Shown: piece after piece, positions 46,291 to 56,079 of the stretch
Numbering within the stretch: position 1 is the first letter of the stretch
Layout of the letters: each line of letters opens with the position of its first letter
Assembly (NCBI RefSeq): GCF_007990935.1
Contig: NZ_BJXJ01000004.1
Coordinates: forward strand, 62,001-126,000
DNA from: Vibrio sagamiensis NBRC 104589
GTDB taxonomy: Bacteria > Pseudomonadota > Gammaproteobacteria > Enterobacterales > Vibrionaceae
Direction: 5' to 3'
Length of the DNA stretch: 64,000 bases
Notes under the pieces: generated by a model
What the model saw: the letters and a program-made list of their open reading frames with translations, nothing else
Databases searched by the model: none
Told to the model about the DNA's origin: nothing
Program-made: the position numbers and the translations under genes

Positions 46291-47271
46291 TTATAGCTTG
46301 ACCACAACACTCATACCCATTCGGAGCTTAGATTCCGGTTGGGTAGGGCGGGCTTCTACAGCAAAGGTTCTAAGATCAAAACCTGACGAGGCATCGGTGG
46401 CGCGCCAAGTTGCAAAATCTCCCATGACAGCGACATGAGTCACTTCGAACTCCAGTTCTTTATCTAATGCAGGCAGGAATGCGTTAAAAGTCGTGCCTTT
46501 CGTAAAATGTGGAAGCAAGTCTTCTCTAACATTGAGCGTTGCCCAAGCGTCTTTAGTATCGATAACGGTAACAACAGGGAAACCTTGAGGGGCTAATTCT
46601 CCGCTGTGCAATAAAACTTGTGAAACTTCACCATCAAACCAACTGAAAACTTCGGTATCTTTGGCATAAGCTTCGACTTCAGCGACAGCACCGGCGGCCA
46701 TGCGTACTTTTTCTACTGCAGCAACTTTGGTTTCTTGTCGAGTTCCTTCTTGTGCCATTTGGAACATCTGCTGGGCTGCACTTTCGGTATATTGAGCTGC
46801 TTGCCACTGTGTATAGGCTTCATCTTTTTTCTGTTCAGCGACTACACCATCTCGGTAGAGGTTATTGATACGCTGGTAAGTTTTACTCATCAGCTGTTCG
46901 GCGGCTTTGGCTTTCAACCATTGATCTTTTGCCGCTTGTATTTGTTGTTTACGAGCGCCGCTTTCAGCTTCCATCGCCAAGGCACTGGCTGCTTTTTCCC
47001 CTGCTTTTGCTTGCTCTAACTTGGCCTCTATTTCAGGACTATGAAGTGTAAACGTTAATTGACCTTTACTGATGGTATCACCCTTACGAACCATTACTTG
47101 ATCGATCCGACCGGGCACTTTTGATGAAATACTGTATTGCTGAGCTTCAATTAAACCTTGTAAACGCAGCGGTGCAGGCTGATAGGCGAGGTAAAATTGA
47201 TAGCCGACCCAAGTCATGGCACCCAGAGCACAAAGTGAAAGCAAAGCAGTATTTAACGGTTTCGATGACAT
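46291..47271 (-). CDS. HlyD-family periplasmic adaptor (membrane fusion protein)
   Basis: 326 aa. An N-terminal anchor (about 8-28), a biotinyl-lipoyl-like half-motif (QQYSISSKVPGRIDQVMVRKGDTI), a long alpha-hairpin (about 75-190, KAGEKAASALAMEAESG...), the returning lipoyl half and a beta-barrel (TLNVREDLLPHF). It bridges the inner-membrane permeases and the TolC-like channel. It starts 4 bp after the stop of the TolC-like gene, so the order is OMP, adaptor, permease, permease. Confidence 0.92.
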   Translation of the reverse strand: MSSKPLNTALLSLCALGAMTWVGYQFYLAYQPAPLRLQGLIEAQQYSISSKVPGRIDQVMVRKGDTISKGQLTFTLHSPEIEAKLEQAKAGEKAASALAMEAESGARKQQIQAAKDQWLKAKAAEQLMSKTYQRINNLYRDGVVAEQKKDEAYTQWQAAQYTESAAQQMFQMAQEGTRQETKVAAVEKVRMAAGAVAEVEAYAKDTEVFSWFDGEVSQVLLHSGELAPQGFPVVTVIDTKDAWATLNVREDLLPHFTKGTTFNAFLPALDKELEFEVTHVAVMGDFATWRATDASSGFDLRTFAVEARPTQPESKLRMGMSVVVKL

Positions 47272-47275
47272 GGAT

Positions 47276-48685
47276 TTATTTCACCTCTTTTGTGTTGAGT
47301 TTTTGGGTGTAAGCGGTTTGTTGATATTGTGCAAAACTGTCCATTTCATTACTAACGGCTAAGAGTTTTACAAGAGCGATTAAATAATGAAAGCGCGCAG
47401 CAGATTGTTGAGTTTCGATCTTGGCAAGATAAAGCTGTGCATCGACCACATCAAGTGAAGAGGATAAACCTTGTTTGAAAGCGTTTTGACGTAAACGGAG
47501 GTTTTCGTTAGCTAAGGTTAAGCTTGCATCTAGGCCTTTTACTTCGTCAATCGCTTGTTGAGCCTCTTGATAGGTTTTCTGGACCAAAAGTGAAAGGTCC
47601 TGTTTAGCTTGGGATTTTAGCGCATCAATTTGGACAAGCATGCTTTGTGCTGCTTTTACCTGCTGACTGCGACCACTCGATTCGATTAATGGAATGTTAA
47701 CTCCAACTCCAACTAACCAATCTGGCGCCATTTGACTGGCTAAAGAATCACCTTCATACAACGTGTAGTCTCCATATAAATAGACTTCAGGGTAATATTT
47801 GCCTTTCTCGGCTTTCAGTAAGCTTTCTGCTTGTTTGTTCTTAGCATCTAAAAGATCTAAACCGGGGTAAGTCAAAAGGGTCTGATCAATAAAGGCACTT
47901 AAAGGCGGTAAGTTATTATTAATGAATAGTGACTCAGTAGGTTGAAGCTGATCAGTTTGAACCAGAAGTTTATTGAGAGCCGCTTGAGCGATGCTTAGGC
48001 TACTTGCGGCTTTGTTGGCTGCTACTTTAGCGGTTGATAATGAGGCTTCCGCTTGAAGTGTTTCAACATGAGCAATTTGGCCTTGTTGTTCCATTTTTTG
48101 TGCAAAAAGCCGATGTTTTTCAAGTCCTTTAACGACTTCTTGACGCGTGCTTAGTACTTCTTTGGCAAGGATTACAGAAAAGTAATACTTCGCGAGGTCT
48201 TCATATCGTGCTTGTTGCTCCATGGCTAATTGGCTTTTGGCCTCTTCAGTTTTGCCTTGTGCTGCGGCTTGTGCTGCATCAATTCGTCCGCCAGTAAAAA
48301 TCGGCCAGATAGCACGAATGGAAGAAGTAAACACATCTCGTTCGGTAATTGTACTCTTGGAATTTAAAAGCCCGGCTAATAGATGATCTAATTCAGGTAA
48401 GCGTGGTAAGTCTGTACTATCTAGAAGCTGTTGTCCTGAAACGGTGACATCATTATCTAGGTAAGTATAGTTAGCGCCAATAGTAATATTGGGAAGGTCG
48501 AGGTTGTCAGTTGCTTTTTGTCGATGTTCATAAGTCGACACGTTGGCTTGTTGTGCTTTTAAAGAATAGTTTTTCTCTTTCAATAAGTTCCAAGCATTGT
48601 TAAATGTTATCGGTGTTGAATGACAAGCAAGAGAGATTGAGCTGGATAAAAAGCCCAATATCAAGAGTTTTCCAGTTTTCGTCAT
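47276..48685 (-). CDS. TolC-family outer-membrane efflux protein
   Basis: 469 aa, typical of the family. A signal peptide (to about residue 23) precedes two repeated helical/beta segments: ATDNLDLPNITIGANYTYL and GKYYPEVYLYGDYTL mark the two barrel hairpins, with coiled-coil tunnel helices in between. It should form the outer-membrane channel for the adjacent HlyD and ABC-2 proteins. First gene of a four-gene operon. The ribosome site is weak. Confidence 0.92.
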   Translation of the reverse strand: MTKTGKLLILGFLSSSISLACHSTPITFNNAWNLLKEKNYSLKAQQANVSTYEHRQKATDNLDLPNITIGANYTYLDNDVTVSGQQLLDSTDLPRLPELDHLLAGLLNSKSTITERDVFTSSIRAIWPIFTGGRIDAAQAAAQGKTEEAKSQLAMEQQARYEDLAKYYFSVILAKEVLSTRQEVVKGLEKHRLFAQKMEQQGQIAHVETLQAEASLSTAKVAANKAASSLSIAQAALNKLLVQTDQLQPTESLFINNNLPPLSAFIDQTLLTYPGLDLLDAKNKQAESLLKAEKGKYYPEVYLYGDYTLYEGDSLASQMAPDWLVGVGVNIPLIESSGRSQQVKAAQSMLVQIDALKSQAKQDLSLLVQKTYQEAQQAIDEVKGLDASLTLANENLRLRQNAFKQGLSSSLDVVDAQLYLAKIETQQSAARFHYLIALVKLLAVSNEMDSFAQYQQTAYTQKLNTKEVK

Positions 48686-49334
48686 GGCCGCTACTTTATT
48701 ATAGAGTAATAGCTCTAATATAGGTGATCATCAAGAGCTTGTTAAGAGATAAAGGGAATTATATCCCCTTATGAATAAGAGTAAGTGTATGTTATTTAAA
48801 CACGTCATGTACAGAAATGTAGACTTTATTATCTGTTAGATTTGTTGCTAACTTAATGGCGATCAATGTAGCTCTTTTCGTAATACAAGTTTGTAAGAGT
48901 CTTTACTTCCGGGAAGATTTCTTTATCAATCATTTGTGGAATAAGCTCATAATGTTAAAAAATGGTAGGAAAGGAAATCTTTAGGCCTTAACACATGATA
49001 ATGTTGTATTAACCTTCTTTATGATTCTTAAGCTAGGTAAGTAACAGTGTTTAAATCGATTTTTATCTTGTTATGGGAAGTTATACAGTAAAAGGAGTTG
49101 TAATTCTGGTGAATTGTTTTTTTGATGTGTGATCCAAATCGTGAATCTTATCTTGCTACTTTAGAGTAATTAAAAATAGTAAGATTAAGCTTAATTACTG
49201 AAAGTAAGAAGTCAAAAACTGTCATTATTTAAACGTTTGCGCCGCTAGGTATTGATGTAAGACAAAATGTCGTAGACAATACTGTTGGTGTCGTATGCAG
49301 CACTCTTTAGAATGCCATTTGTACTCTAGAGTTT

Positions 49335-49369
49335 TATACTCAAGCGGCATTTAAAATGCTTGGGTATAC
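49335..49369. repeat. Palindrome related to the dispersed repeat
   Basis: TATACTCAAGC and GCTTGGGTATA (one mismatch) surround GGCATTTAAAAT. The outer sequence resembles the ends of the dispersed element arms. Confidence 0.55.
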
Positions 49370-49441
49370 TTGAACCACTTTAAGGTGATGGAATCCGATC
49401 TAACCTCTCATGGAACCACACAAAAGGGTTTGAGCTTTATT

Positions 49442-49487
49442 GGTTTTACCTATCAACGTAATAGGTAAAGCCCATTTTCTATTTTTG
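49442..49487 (+). terminator. Terminator-like hairpin in the zwf leader
   Basis: GGTTTTACCTAT and ATAGGTAAAGCC pair over 12 bp (one G-T) with a 7-nt loop, then CATTTTCTATTTTTG. It sits about 80 bp upstream of the zwf start. It could end an upstream transcript or act as a zwf attenuator. Confidence 0.65.
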
Positions 49488-49566
49488 CGTGTCATTGGTA
49501 GGGTTGGCTCAATTCTTTGGCCGTATCCGGGCATACAATAAGCACCTATTTTTTAAGGGAAAGATG

Positions 49567-51069
49567 ATGGTAATACCAGAAAACAGCAGCATCGTTATTT
49601 TTGGCGCTTCAGGGGACCTTACATACCGTAAGCTTATTCCTGCCCTCTACCACCTCTATGCGAGCAAACAACTTCCTGAAAACTTTGCGATTTTAGGTGT
49701 CAGTCGCACTGAGTACAGCGATAGCTCCTACAGAGAAAAACTGATGAAATCACTCCAAGAAATGGAGAAAACTGAGCCAGAAACGCTGAAAGCATTTGTC
49801 AATCATCTGTACTACCAAGCAATCAATACTTCTGATACGGCAGATTACACTAAGTTAGTTTCTCGTTTAGATCAACTGGCTGTCGATTACCAATTTGATC
49901 AGCGAAATACTCTTTTTTACCTTGCAACACCTCCAAGTTTGTACAGTGTTATTCCTGCTAGCCTTGCGGCACATGGTTTAAATCAAGAGCATGATGGTTG
50001 GAAGCGTTTAATCATAGAAAAGCCATTCGGTTATGATCTTCAATCAGCTAAAACTCTCGATAAAGAAATTCATGTTCATTTCCAAGAACATCAAATTTAC
50101 CGAATTGATCACTACTTAGGTAAAGAAACCGTACAAAATTTATTGGTATTTCGTTTTTCAAATGCCATGTTTGAGCCCCTATGGAATCGTAATTTTATCG
50201 ATTATGTTGAAATCACTGGTTCTGAATTTTTAGGAGTAGAAGAGCGTGGGGGCTATTATGACGGTTCCGGTGCTGTCAGAGATATGTTCCAAAACCATCT
50301 ATTACAAGTTCTTGCTATGGTTGGTATGGAACCACCAGCACAAATCAATGCTGATGCCATGCGAGATGAAGTTGTAAAAGTCTTACAATGCTTAAAACCA
50401 TTAGATGAAGATGCACTACGAGATAGCCTTGTTTTAGGTCAATATACGTCATCGAAAGTACGTGGTAAGGATCTGTTAGGCTACCGCGAAGAGCAAGGTG
50501 TTGCTGATGACTCTAGAACAGAAACATACATTGGCTTGAAAGCATACATTAACAACTGGCGTTGGAATGGTGTACCATTTTATGTTCGAACAGGCAAGCG
50601 TCTTCCGACTCGTGTGACAGAAGTTGTTATTCATTTTAAACAGACTCCTCATCCTGTATTTGGTCAAAATGCACCTGAAAATAAACTGATCATTCGTATT
50701 CAGCCTGATGAAGGCATTCAGATGAGCTTTGGTTTGAAAGAACCAGGAGCAGGCTTTGAAGCTAAAGAAGTAAAAATGAATTTTCACTATGCTGACTTAC
50801 AAGAGACTCAGATGTTAACAGCTTACGAGCGTCTGTTGTTAGATGCATTGAACGGTGATGCAACTTTGTTTGCTCGCAGCGATGCGGTTGAAGCTTGCTG
50901 GAAATATGTTCAACCGATCCTAGACTTCAAGCAAGATCCGCAAGCATTGTTTGGCTACGCCTGTGGAACATGGGGGCCTAAAGCAGCAGATGACTTGCTC
51001 TCTCGTGACCAACGCGCATGGCGTTTTCCTTGTAAAAACCTAACAGATACGGACTACTGTGAATTATGA
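49567..51069 (+). CDS. zwf: Glucose-6-phosphate 1-dehydrogenase
   Basis: 500 aa from the ATG at 49567, which is six bases after AAGGGA; the upstream in-frame stretch from 49489 has no such site and would add 26 non-homologous residues. [16 protein letters not shown] at about 13 is the NADP+ fold, and RIDHYLGKE at about 180 is the substrate-binding/catalytic motif. The enzyme oxidises glucose 6-phosphate to the lactone, supplying NADPH. Its stop overlaps the pgl start by 4 bp; zwf-pgl-gnd is a canonical pentose phosphate operon. Confidence 0.98.
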   Translation: MVIPENSSIVIFGASGDLTYRKLIPALYHLYASKQLPENFAILGVSRTEYSDSSYREKLMKSLQEMEKTEPETLKAFVNHLYYQAINTSDTADYTKLVSRLDQLAVDYQFDQRNTLFYLATPPSLYSVIPASLAAHGLNQEHDGWKRLIIEKPFGYDLQSAKTLDKEIHVHFQEHQIYRIDHYLGKETVQNLLVFRFSNAMFEPLWNRNFIDYVEITGSEFLGVEERGGYYDGSGAVRDMFQNHLLQVLAMVGMEPPAQINADAMRDEVVKVLQCLKPLDEDALRDSLVLGQYTSSKVRGKDLLGYREEQGVADDSRTETYIGLKAYINNWRWNGVPFYVRTGKRLPTRVTEVVIHFKQTPHPVFGQNAPENKLIIRIQPDEGIQMSFGLKEPGAGFEAKEVKMNFHYADLQETQMLTAYERLLLDALNGDATLFARSDAVEACWKYVQPILDFKQDPQALFGYACGTWGPKAADDLLSRDQRAWRFPCKNLTDTDYCEL

Positions 51070-51782
51070 TCAACCATAAGATCTTCCCTACAGCAGCGCA
51101 AGTTGTAGATAGCCTTGCCAACGATATGAAAGCGTTTAGTGAAATGGAAAAACCAATCCATATTTCGCTATCTGGTGGAAGTACACCAAAGATGTTGTTC
51201 GAGCGTCTTTCGCATGACGACTATGCCTCGTCAATCAATTGGAAAAATTTACATTTCTGGTGGGGGGATGAACGTTGTGTTTCTCCAGAGGATGCAGAAA
51301 GTAACTACGGTGAAGCCAATGCTTTGCTCTTTAATAAAGTTAACATTCCAGCCGAGAACATTCACCGTATTTTAGGTGAAAATGATCCTGAATTAGAGGC
51401 GATTCGTTTTGCGAAAGAGATGGAAGCGACCATCCCTATGACAAACGGCACCCCGGTATTCGATTGGATTTTACTTGGGGTTGGTGCTGACGGTCACACT
51501 GCTTCTTTGTTCCCAGGCCAAACGAATTATGATGATGAGAACTTATCGGTTTTAGCCACTCATCCTGAATCTGGACAAATTCGCGTGTCGAAAACAGTGC
51601 GAGTTTTAGAAGCAGCAAAACGTATCAGTTATTTAGTTCTTGGTGCGGGTAAAGCCGACATCATAGAAGAAATTAACCATCAACCAGCAGAAATGCTGCC
51701 ATATCCTGCAGCGAAAATTCAAGCAAAGACAGGATTAACTGAGTGGTATTTAGATTTAGACGCAGCGGCAAAAGTAATATAA
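51066..51782 (+). CDS. pgl: 6-phosphogluconolactonase
   Basis: 238 aa, DevB-type. [16 protein letters not shown] near the N-terminus, [16 protein letters not shown] and [16 protein letters not shown] are the hallmark motifs. It hydrolyses the lactone made by Zwf to 6-phosphogluconate. The ATG overlaps the zwf stop (ATGA), indicating translational coupling; gnd follows 39 bp later. Confidence 0.97.
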   Translation: MINHKIFPTAAQVVDSLANDMKAFSEMEKPIHISLSGGSTPKMLFERLSHDDYASSINWKNLHFWWGDERCVSPEDAESNYGEANALLFNKVNIPAENIHRILGENDPELEAIRFAKEMEATIPMTNGTPVFDWILLGVGADGHTASLFPGQTNYDDENLSVLATHPESGQIRVSKTVRVLEAAKRISYLVLGAGKADIIEEINHQPAEMLPYPAAKIQAKTGLTEWYLDLDAAAKVI

Positions 51783-51821
51783 GCCGTCTTTGGTCGAGTT
51801 AAAGATAATTGGAGAGAAATA

Positions 51822-53270
51822 ATGAAAGGTGATATCGGTGTAATTGGCCTAGCGGTAATGGGTCAAAACCTTATCCTAAACATGAATGACCACGGTTTTA
51901 AAGTTGTGGCTCACAATCGCACTGCGGCTAAAGTGGATGAATTCTTGGAAGGTCCAGCGAAAGACACAAACATCATCGGTGCCTACTCTCTAGAAGAATT
52001 AGTAGAGAAACTCGAAACACCGCGTAAAATTATGTTGATGGTACGTGCAGGTGATGTAGTCGATAAATTTATTGATGCGCTTGTTCCTTTATTAGACAAA
52101 GGTGACATTATCATCGACGGTGGTAATACGAATTTCCCAGACACTAACCGCCGTGTTGCTGCATTGCGTGAAAAAGGCATTCATTTTATTGGCACGGGTG
52201 TGTCTGGTGGCGAAGAAGGTGCACGTTTTGGCCCATCAATCATGCCAGGTGGCGCTCCAGAAGCATGGGAAGCCGTGAAGCCTATCTTCCAAGGCATTTC
52301 AGCTAAAACCGATGCAGGTGAGCCTTGCTGTGATTGGGTGGGTAACGATGGTGCTGGCCACTTTGTTAAAATGGTACACAACGGTATCGAATACGGTGAC
52401 ATGCAGCTTATCACAGAAGCCTACCAGTTCATGAAAGATGGTCTAGGCATGTCTGCAGACGAGATGCAAGCTGTATTCGCTGATTGGAATAAGACGGAGC
52501 TAGACAGCTACTTGGTTGAAATCACGGCTGATATCCTTGGCTACAAAGATGAAGACGGTGAAGCTCTAGTCGAAAAAATCCTAGATACAGCTGGCCAAAA
52601 AGGGACAGGCAAGTGGACAGGTATCAATGCATTAGACATGGGTATCCCACTTACGTTGATCACTGAATCGGTATTTTCTCGTTGTCTATCTGCCCTGAAA
52701 GAGCAGCGTGTTGAGGCAGAGAAACTCTTCGGTAAAACAATCACACCAGTAGAAGGCGATAAGCAAGAGTGGGTTGATGCACTTCGTCAGGCACTGCTTG
52801 CCTCTAAAATTATTTCCTATGCTCAAGGCTTTATGTTAATGCGTGAAGCATCAAATGAAAACGGCTGGGATCTAAACTACGGTAATGTCGCTCTCATGTG
52901 GCGTGGTGGTTGTATCATTCGTTCTGCATTCCTAGGCAACATCCGTGATGCGTTTGAAGCGAACCCAGAGATCGCATTTCTAGGTTCAGATGCCTACTTT
53001 AAAGGTATCTTGGACAACTGTATGAGTGCATGGCGTAAAGTTGCAGCTAAGTCTATGGAAGTGGGTATTCCAATGCCATGTATGACTTCTGCTCTTACGT
53101 TCTTGGACGGTTACACAACAGCACGCCTACCAGCGAACTTGTTACAGGCTCAACGCGATTACTTCGGTGCACACACCTACGAGCGTACTGATCGTCCACG
53201 TGGTGAGTTCTTCCACACAAACTGGACGGGCACAGGCGGCGATACGGCTTCGACAACATACGACGTATAA
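51822..53270 (+). CDS. gnd: 6-phosphogluconate dehydrogenase, decarboxylating
   Basis: 482 aa. GVIGLAVMGQNLILNM is the NADP-binding start, GVSGGEEGARFGPSIMPGG and HNGIEYGDMQLI contain the active-site residues, and GTGGDTASTTYDV closes the chain as in other proteobacterial Gnd. It yields ribulose 5-phosphate, CO2 and NADPH in the cytoplasm. GGAGAG precedes the ATG. It is the last gene of zwf-pgl-gnd, with a terminator 30 bp on. Codon use is typical of a highly expressed gene. Confidence 0.98.
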   Translation: MKGDIGVIGLAVMGQNLILNMNDHGFKVVAHNRTAAKVDEFLEGPAKDTNIIGAYSLEELVEKLETPRKIMLMVRAGDVVDKFIDALVPLLDKGDIIIDGGNTNFPDTNRRVAALREKGIHFIGTGVSGGEEGARFGPSIMPGGAPEAWEAVKPIFQGISAKTDAGEPCCDWVGNDGAGHFVKMVHNGIEYGDMQLITEAYQFMKDGLGMSADEMQAVFADWNKTELDSYLVEITADILGYKDEDGEALVEKILDTAGQKGTGKWTGINALDMGIPLTLITESVFSRCLSALKEQRVEAEKLFGKTITPVEGDKQEWVDALRQALLASKIISYAQGFMLMREASNENGWDLNYGNVALMWRGGCIIRSAFLGNIRDAFEANPEIAFLGSDAYFKGILDNCMSAWRKVAAKSMEVGIPMPCMTSALTFLDGYTTARLPANLLQAQRDYFGAHTYERTDRPRGEFFHTNWTGTGGDTASTTYDV

Positions 53271-53300
53271 TCTGTTAATGCTCTATTAATGCATGTAAAT

Positions 53301-53328
53301 AAAAAGGTGCCAGCACGGCACCTTTTAT
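53301..53328 (+). terminator. Rho-independent terminator of zwf-pgl-gnd
   Basis: AAAGGTGCC and GGCACCTTT with a 5-nt loop, followed by TATTG. Convergent with the next gene. Confidence 0.87.
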
Positions 53329-53385
53329 TGATTTTTACTGAAAACAGCCGGTGTTGACTTTTAATCGTAGTTTATTTGTAATTGT

Positions 53386-55218
53386 TTACTCGTCTCCCCA
53401 ATACATAGAGAGAAGTTTCGTCTTGTACTGATTAAAGAAGTAAAATCTTCCTTTATACATAACTGACTCGTTAACTGCGTAATCCATCACTCGCTCATTT
53501 CTTTTACCATAAGTTTCAATGTTCGATGTTATGTTGTAGCGTACAAACATATGTTTATCATTGTCTTTTACAAAGTCATAAGCATATTTACCAACAAAGT
53601 GCACTTGTTTAGAAAACTGAGTATTTGTTTCGCCAGTAGTTATGGACCAACTCTTATCTGCTGTATTAAAAACACGGTAATTCTTTTTATCATCTAGGAC
53701 ATAGACTTCATCACCAAATACTTTGGTAGTTTTTGGCCGTATAGAACCACTGCCCTTGGGTAAATCTGTAAATTTTTCCCACTTTCTACTGCTGAAATCA
53801 TAACTGAAATAGTTATTTGTCAACCAAGGTTTATTAAAAACATATAGCGTATCATTTACAACAGAGGTCACTTTATCTGCTTGAAATGAAAGGAAGTGAG
53901 TTTCAAAGGTTACTGGGGCTGTAGAAGTAACTTTTATAGATAGTTTATTTTTGTCTAAAAGATACAGTTTATCATCTATAAGTAAGTGTATTTCTCCGTT
54001 ATATACTGCTACCTGTGGAGTTTGGTAACCACGAATTTCTCCGACTAACACTTCGTGATTGACAAGGTCATATCTGGCTACTTTGTCAAATTCAAAGGAA
54101 TAGATTACATCGTCAAGGACAACCATAGTGTTACCTGGGGCTGCGTAACCAGAAATAGTACCATGATCAACAATTTCAGTTGAATTTGTATCGTCTAATG
54201 TTATTTCTAACTCTTTTATTAACTCACCTTTATTTAATACATTAATGACAATTGTTTCTTTTGCTTCAGGTTCATCATCATCATGAATTATTAAGGTAAA
54301 ATACCCTGATTTCTGGGGTGTTGAGATTGAATTTTTGCTTAGTTCGAAGTCTTGACTCTCCGTTGCTGTTGACTTTGTAGATACCTCAAAATCCAGAGCA
54401 GACATATCAAGTGAATCAGACTCTAAATCAAGCCAAATTCTATGTTGATATTCATTTTCATATAGAGTGAGCTCTGGATCTCTAAATACGACACCTCTTT
54501 GGACGATAACCGTTCGATAAATCTTAGACCTATTTCCAGACCTGTCCATAACGGAATACTCTAAAACATATTCACCCGCAGTATTGGTATCAACTTTTCC
54601 AGAGGTACGTATTTTACCGGAGATATCGCCATCAAGATTATCCTTGGCTCCTGCACCTTGCTCCTCATAATCGTCACCAATGTCTAGCTTAATTAGCTCT
54701 GGGCCATTGAGCCATATTGTTGGGAGTTCGGTATCAAAGGTCCTAACCTCAACAGTTCTTGAAACCTTAGAGGTGTTTTTACTACTGTCTTGCACGGTGT
54801 ATTCTAGATGATAACGGCCAAGTGTCTCTGTATTGACTTTTCCTGAGACTAAAACACGTGCTGTCAGGTCTCCATCAACATTATCCGTGGCTTTGACTCC
54901 AGGATCAATAAACTCGCTGCCTAGTGGAACTGTCATGATCTTTTGCCCATTTAAGACAATCTTAGGAGGGGTATGATCTTGGATTGATGTTGGTTTAACC
55001 ACTGGGAGAGTTGTGTCTCCTACTGGTTTACTGGGTTCTACTGTAGGGTTAGGTTCTACCACTGGAACAGCTGGCTTCACTACAGGGCTAGTAGGTTTAA
55101 CTGCTGGTTGGGTAGTTGATGAGCTATCAGATCCACCACAGCCAGATAAGATGGATGAAACAGCAATGGCTGTCAGTAATCGATTAAACTTACTCGCAGT
55201 TTGAGCGATGTATTTCAC
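53386..55218 (-). CDS. Surface lipoprotein with two DUF5011 Ig-like domains, a Calx-beta-like domain and kelch-like repeats
   Basis: 610 aa. A lipobox LSGC (Cys27) is followed by a Ser/Thr/Pro/Val-rich stalk (about 30-85). Two homologous Ig-like units follow, at about 85-160 and 165-240, each with the pattern GSEFIDPGVKATDNVDGDLT...VSGKVNT..GRYHLEYTVQDSSKN. A Calx-beta-like unit (about 245-345, DDDEPEAKETIVI) precedes kelch/propeller-like strands (about 350-610, VYNGEIHLLIDDKLYLLDKN). Such proteins are adhesin- or ligand-binding-like; the substrate is unknown. It is single, and opposite to gnd. Confidence 0.78.
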   Translation of the reverse strand: MKYIAQTASKFNRLLTAIAVSSILSGCGGSDSSSTTQPAVKPTSPVVKPAVPVVEPNPTVEPSKPVGDTTLPVVKPTSIQDHTPPKIVLNGQKIMTVPLGSEFIDPGVKATDNVDGDLTARVLVSGKVNTETLGRYHLEYTVQDSSKNTSKVSRTVEVRTFDTELPTIWLNGPELIKLDIGDDYEEQGAGAKDNLDGDISGKIRTSGKVDTNTAGEYVLEYSVMDRSGNRSKIYRTVIVQRGVVFRDPELTLYENEYQHRIWLDLESDSLDMSALDFEVSTKSTATESQDFELSKNSISTPQKSGYFTLIIHDDDEPEAKETIVINVLNKGELIKELEITLDDTNSTEIVDHGTISGYAAPGNTMVVLDDVIYSFEFDKVARYDLVNHEVLVGEIRGYQTPQVAVYNGEIHLLIDDKLYLLDKNKLSIKVTSTAPVTFETHFLSFQADKVTSVVNDTLYVFNKPWLTNNYFSYDFSSRKWEKFTDLPKGSGSIRPKTTKVFGDEVYVLDDKKNYRVFNTADKSWSITTGETNTQFSKQVHFVGKYAYDFVKDNDKHMFVRYNITSNIETYGKRNERVMDYAVNESVMYKGRFYFFNQYKTKLLSMYWGDE

Positions 55219-55570
55219 GTCATGAACCTCTTAGGCATTGTCATAAAAATCTAAACCTTTATTACTAAACACAAGCGTTTGATTGTATGTAAACATCTAA
55301 CAATTAAAGGTATTTATAATGGTATTCATCATATATATTAATTTTTGTCTTTTTATAAAGTTGGTCAATTTTTGTGAGGTATCTCAATTATTTAACGATG
55401 TTTTAATAAAAAAAGAAATGTGTATATCTAATTGATATAAATCATAAAATTCTTTTAGTTAGGGCAGGTGGAGGTGGGTGATTAGATGGGATGGCCCAGT
55501 TGATAGAAACGAAAAAGACAAATCGCTGAGTATATTCTCATAGATCTTAAGTACAGATTTGAATCAGTGC
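55219..55570. other. Intergenic leader of the Ig/kelch lipoprotein gene
   Basis: About 350 bp, AT-rich near 55300-55440, which should hold the lipoprotein promoter. No gene or named operator was recognised. Confidence 0.4.
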
Positions 55571-55856
55571 TTATACCCGAGTATCCTCAAGATGCTGCGT
55601 TCAGCGAGATCACCCTAGCTCTCAGGAGCGGCAACGATATCGAAGATATAGTGGCTCTACATTGAGAATCGTTAACAAAGTATGAGAGTTAAAGTCGCTC
55701 GCCCTTTGGGAGCGTGTCACTGAGCCGACTTCTTGCGTCAGACAACCGTTCTTCTTACAAAATAAGAAATGGTATGCTATTCCGTTTCGTTGTCTTCCTT
55801 GAATACGACTCAGTGACCTCGCTCTGAATCAAGCATCTTGAGGTCACTTGGGTATG
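55571..55856. mobile_element. Miniature palindromic element (MITE-like), near-complete copy B
   Basis: About 286 bp. The left end, beginning ATACCCGAGTATCCTCAAGA, and the reverse complement of the right end (CATACCCAAGTGACCTCAAG, then ATGCTTGATTCAG) match over roughly 40 bases with a few differences. They form long terminal inverted repeats. Inside, GAGCGTGTCACTGAGCCGAC pairs with a complementary right-hand GACTCAGTGACCTCGCTC. No open reading frame long enough for a transposase is present. Residues 55694-55855 are also found at 6092-6254. Target-site duplications could not be assigned with confidence. Confidence 0.75.
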
Positions 55857-55862
55857 TGCGAT

Positions 55863-56057
55863 TTAGTCGATTTCATCATCAATAAAAAGATCGATTTTCT
55901 CATGGAGTTCATCGACTTTAAGATTCAGATGAATGGTATGACAACATGCTGGGCAGTCGTCGTAAAGTTCTTGATCACCGTTGCTTGCATCTAAGGAGAC
56001 TCTGATTGACTGACCGCAGTGAGGGCAATGTATATGCCTTTCTGTGTACTTTTCCAT
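55863..56057 (-). CDS. Cysteine-rich CPXCG zinc-binding protein
   Basis: 64 aa from the ATG at 56057, six bases after AGGA; an earlier ATG at 56075 lacks a site. Cys pairs in IHCPHCGQSI and DDCPACCHTIHLN give a likely zinc ribbon. It matches the short CPXCG-motif proteins common in gammaproteobacteria. The function is unknown. It lies 22 bp downstream of the fructosamine-kinase-like gene on the same strand and is probably co-transcribed. Confidence 0.82.
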   Translation of the reverse strand: MEKYTERHIHCPHCGQSIRVSLDASNGDQELYDDCPACCHTIHLNLKVDELHEKIDLFIDDEID

Positions 56058-56079
56058 ATCAAATCCTATTACCATTTTA

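Larger units (their letters stand above)
48686..49566. other. Long intergenic region upstream of zwf
   Basis: About 880 bp between the divergent efflux operon and zwf. I see no convincing gene. It contains two hairpins, listed separately, and promoters for both sides are expected. It is long enough to hold a small RNA, but nothing in the sequence shows one. Confidence 0.45.

Noticed and set aside
49489-49566. 26-codon N-terminal extension of Zwf
   Set aside because: AAGGGA is spaced correctly for the ATG at 49567, and Zwf proteins begin near that point.
55571-55856. Interpretation as an ERIC element
   Set aside because: The sequence does not match the ERIC core as I recall it, and the length and internal palindrome differ.
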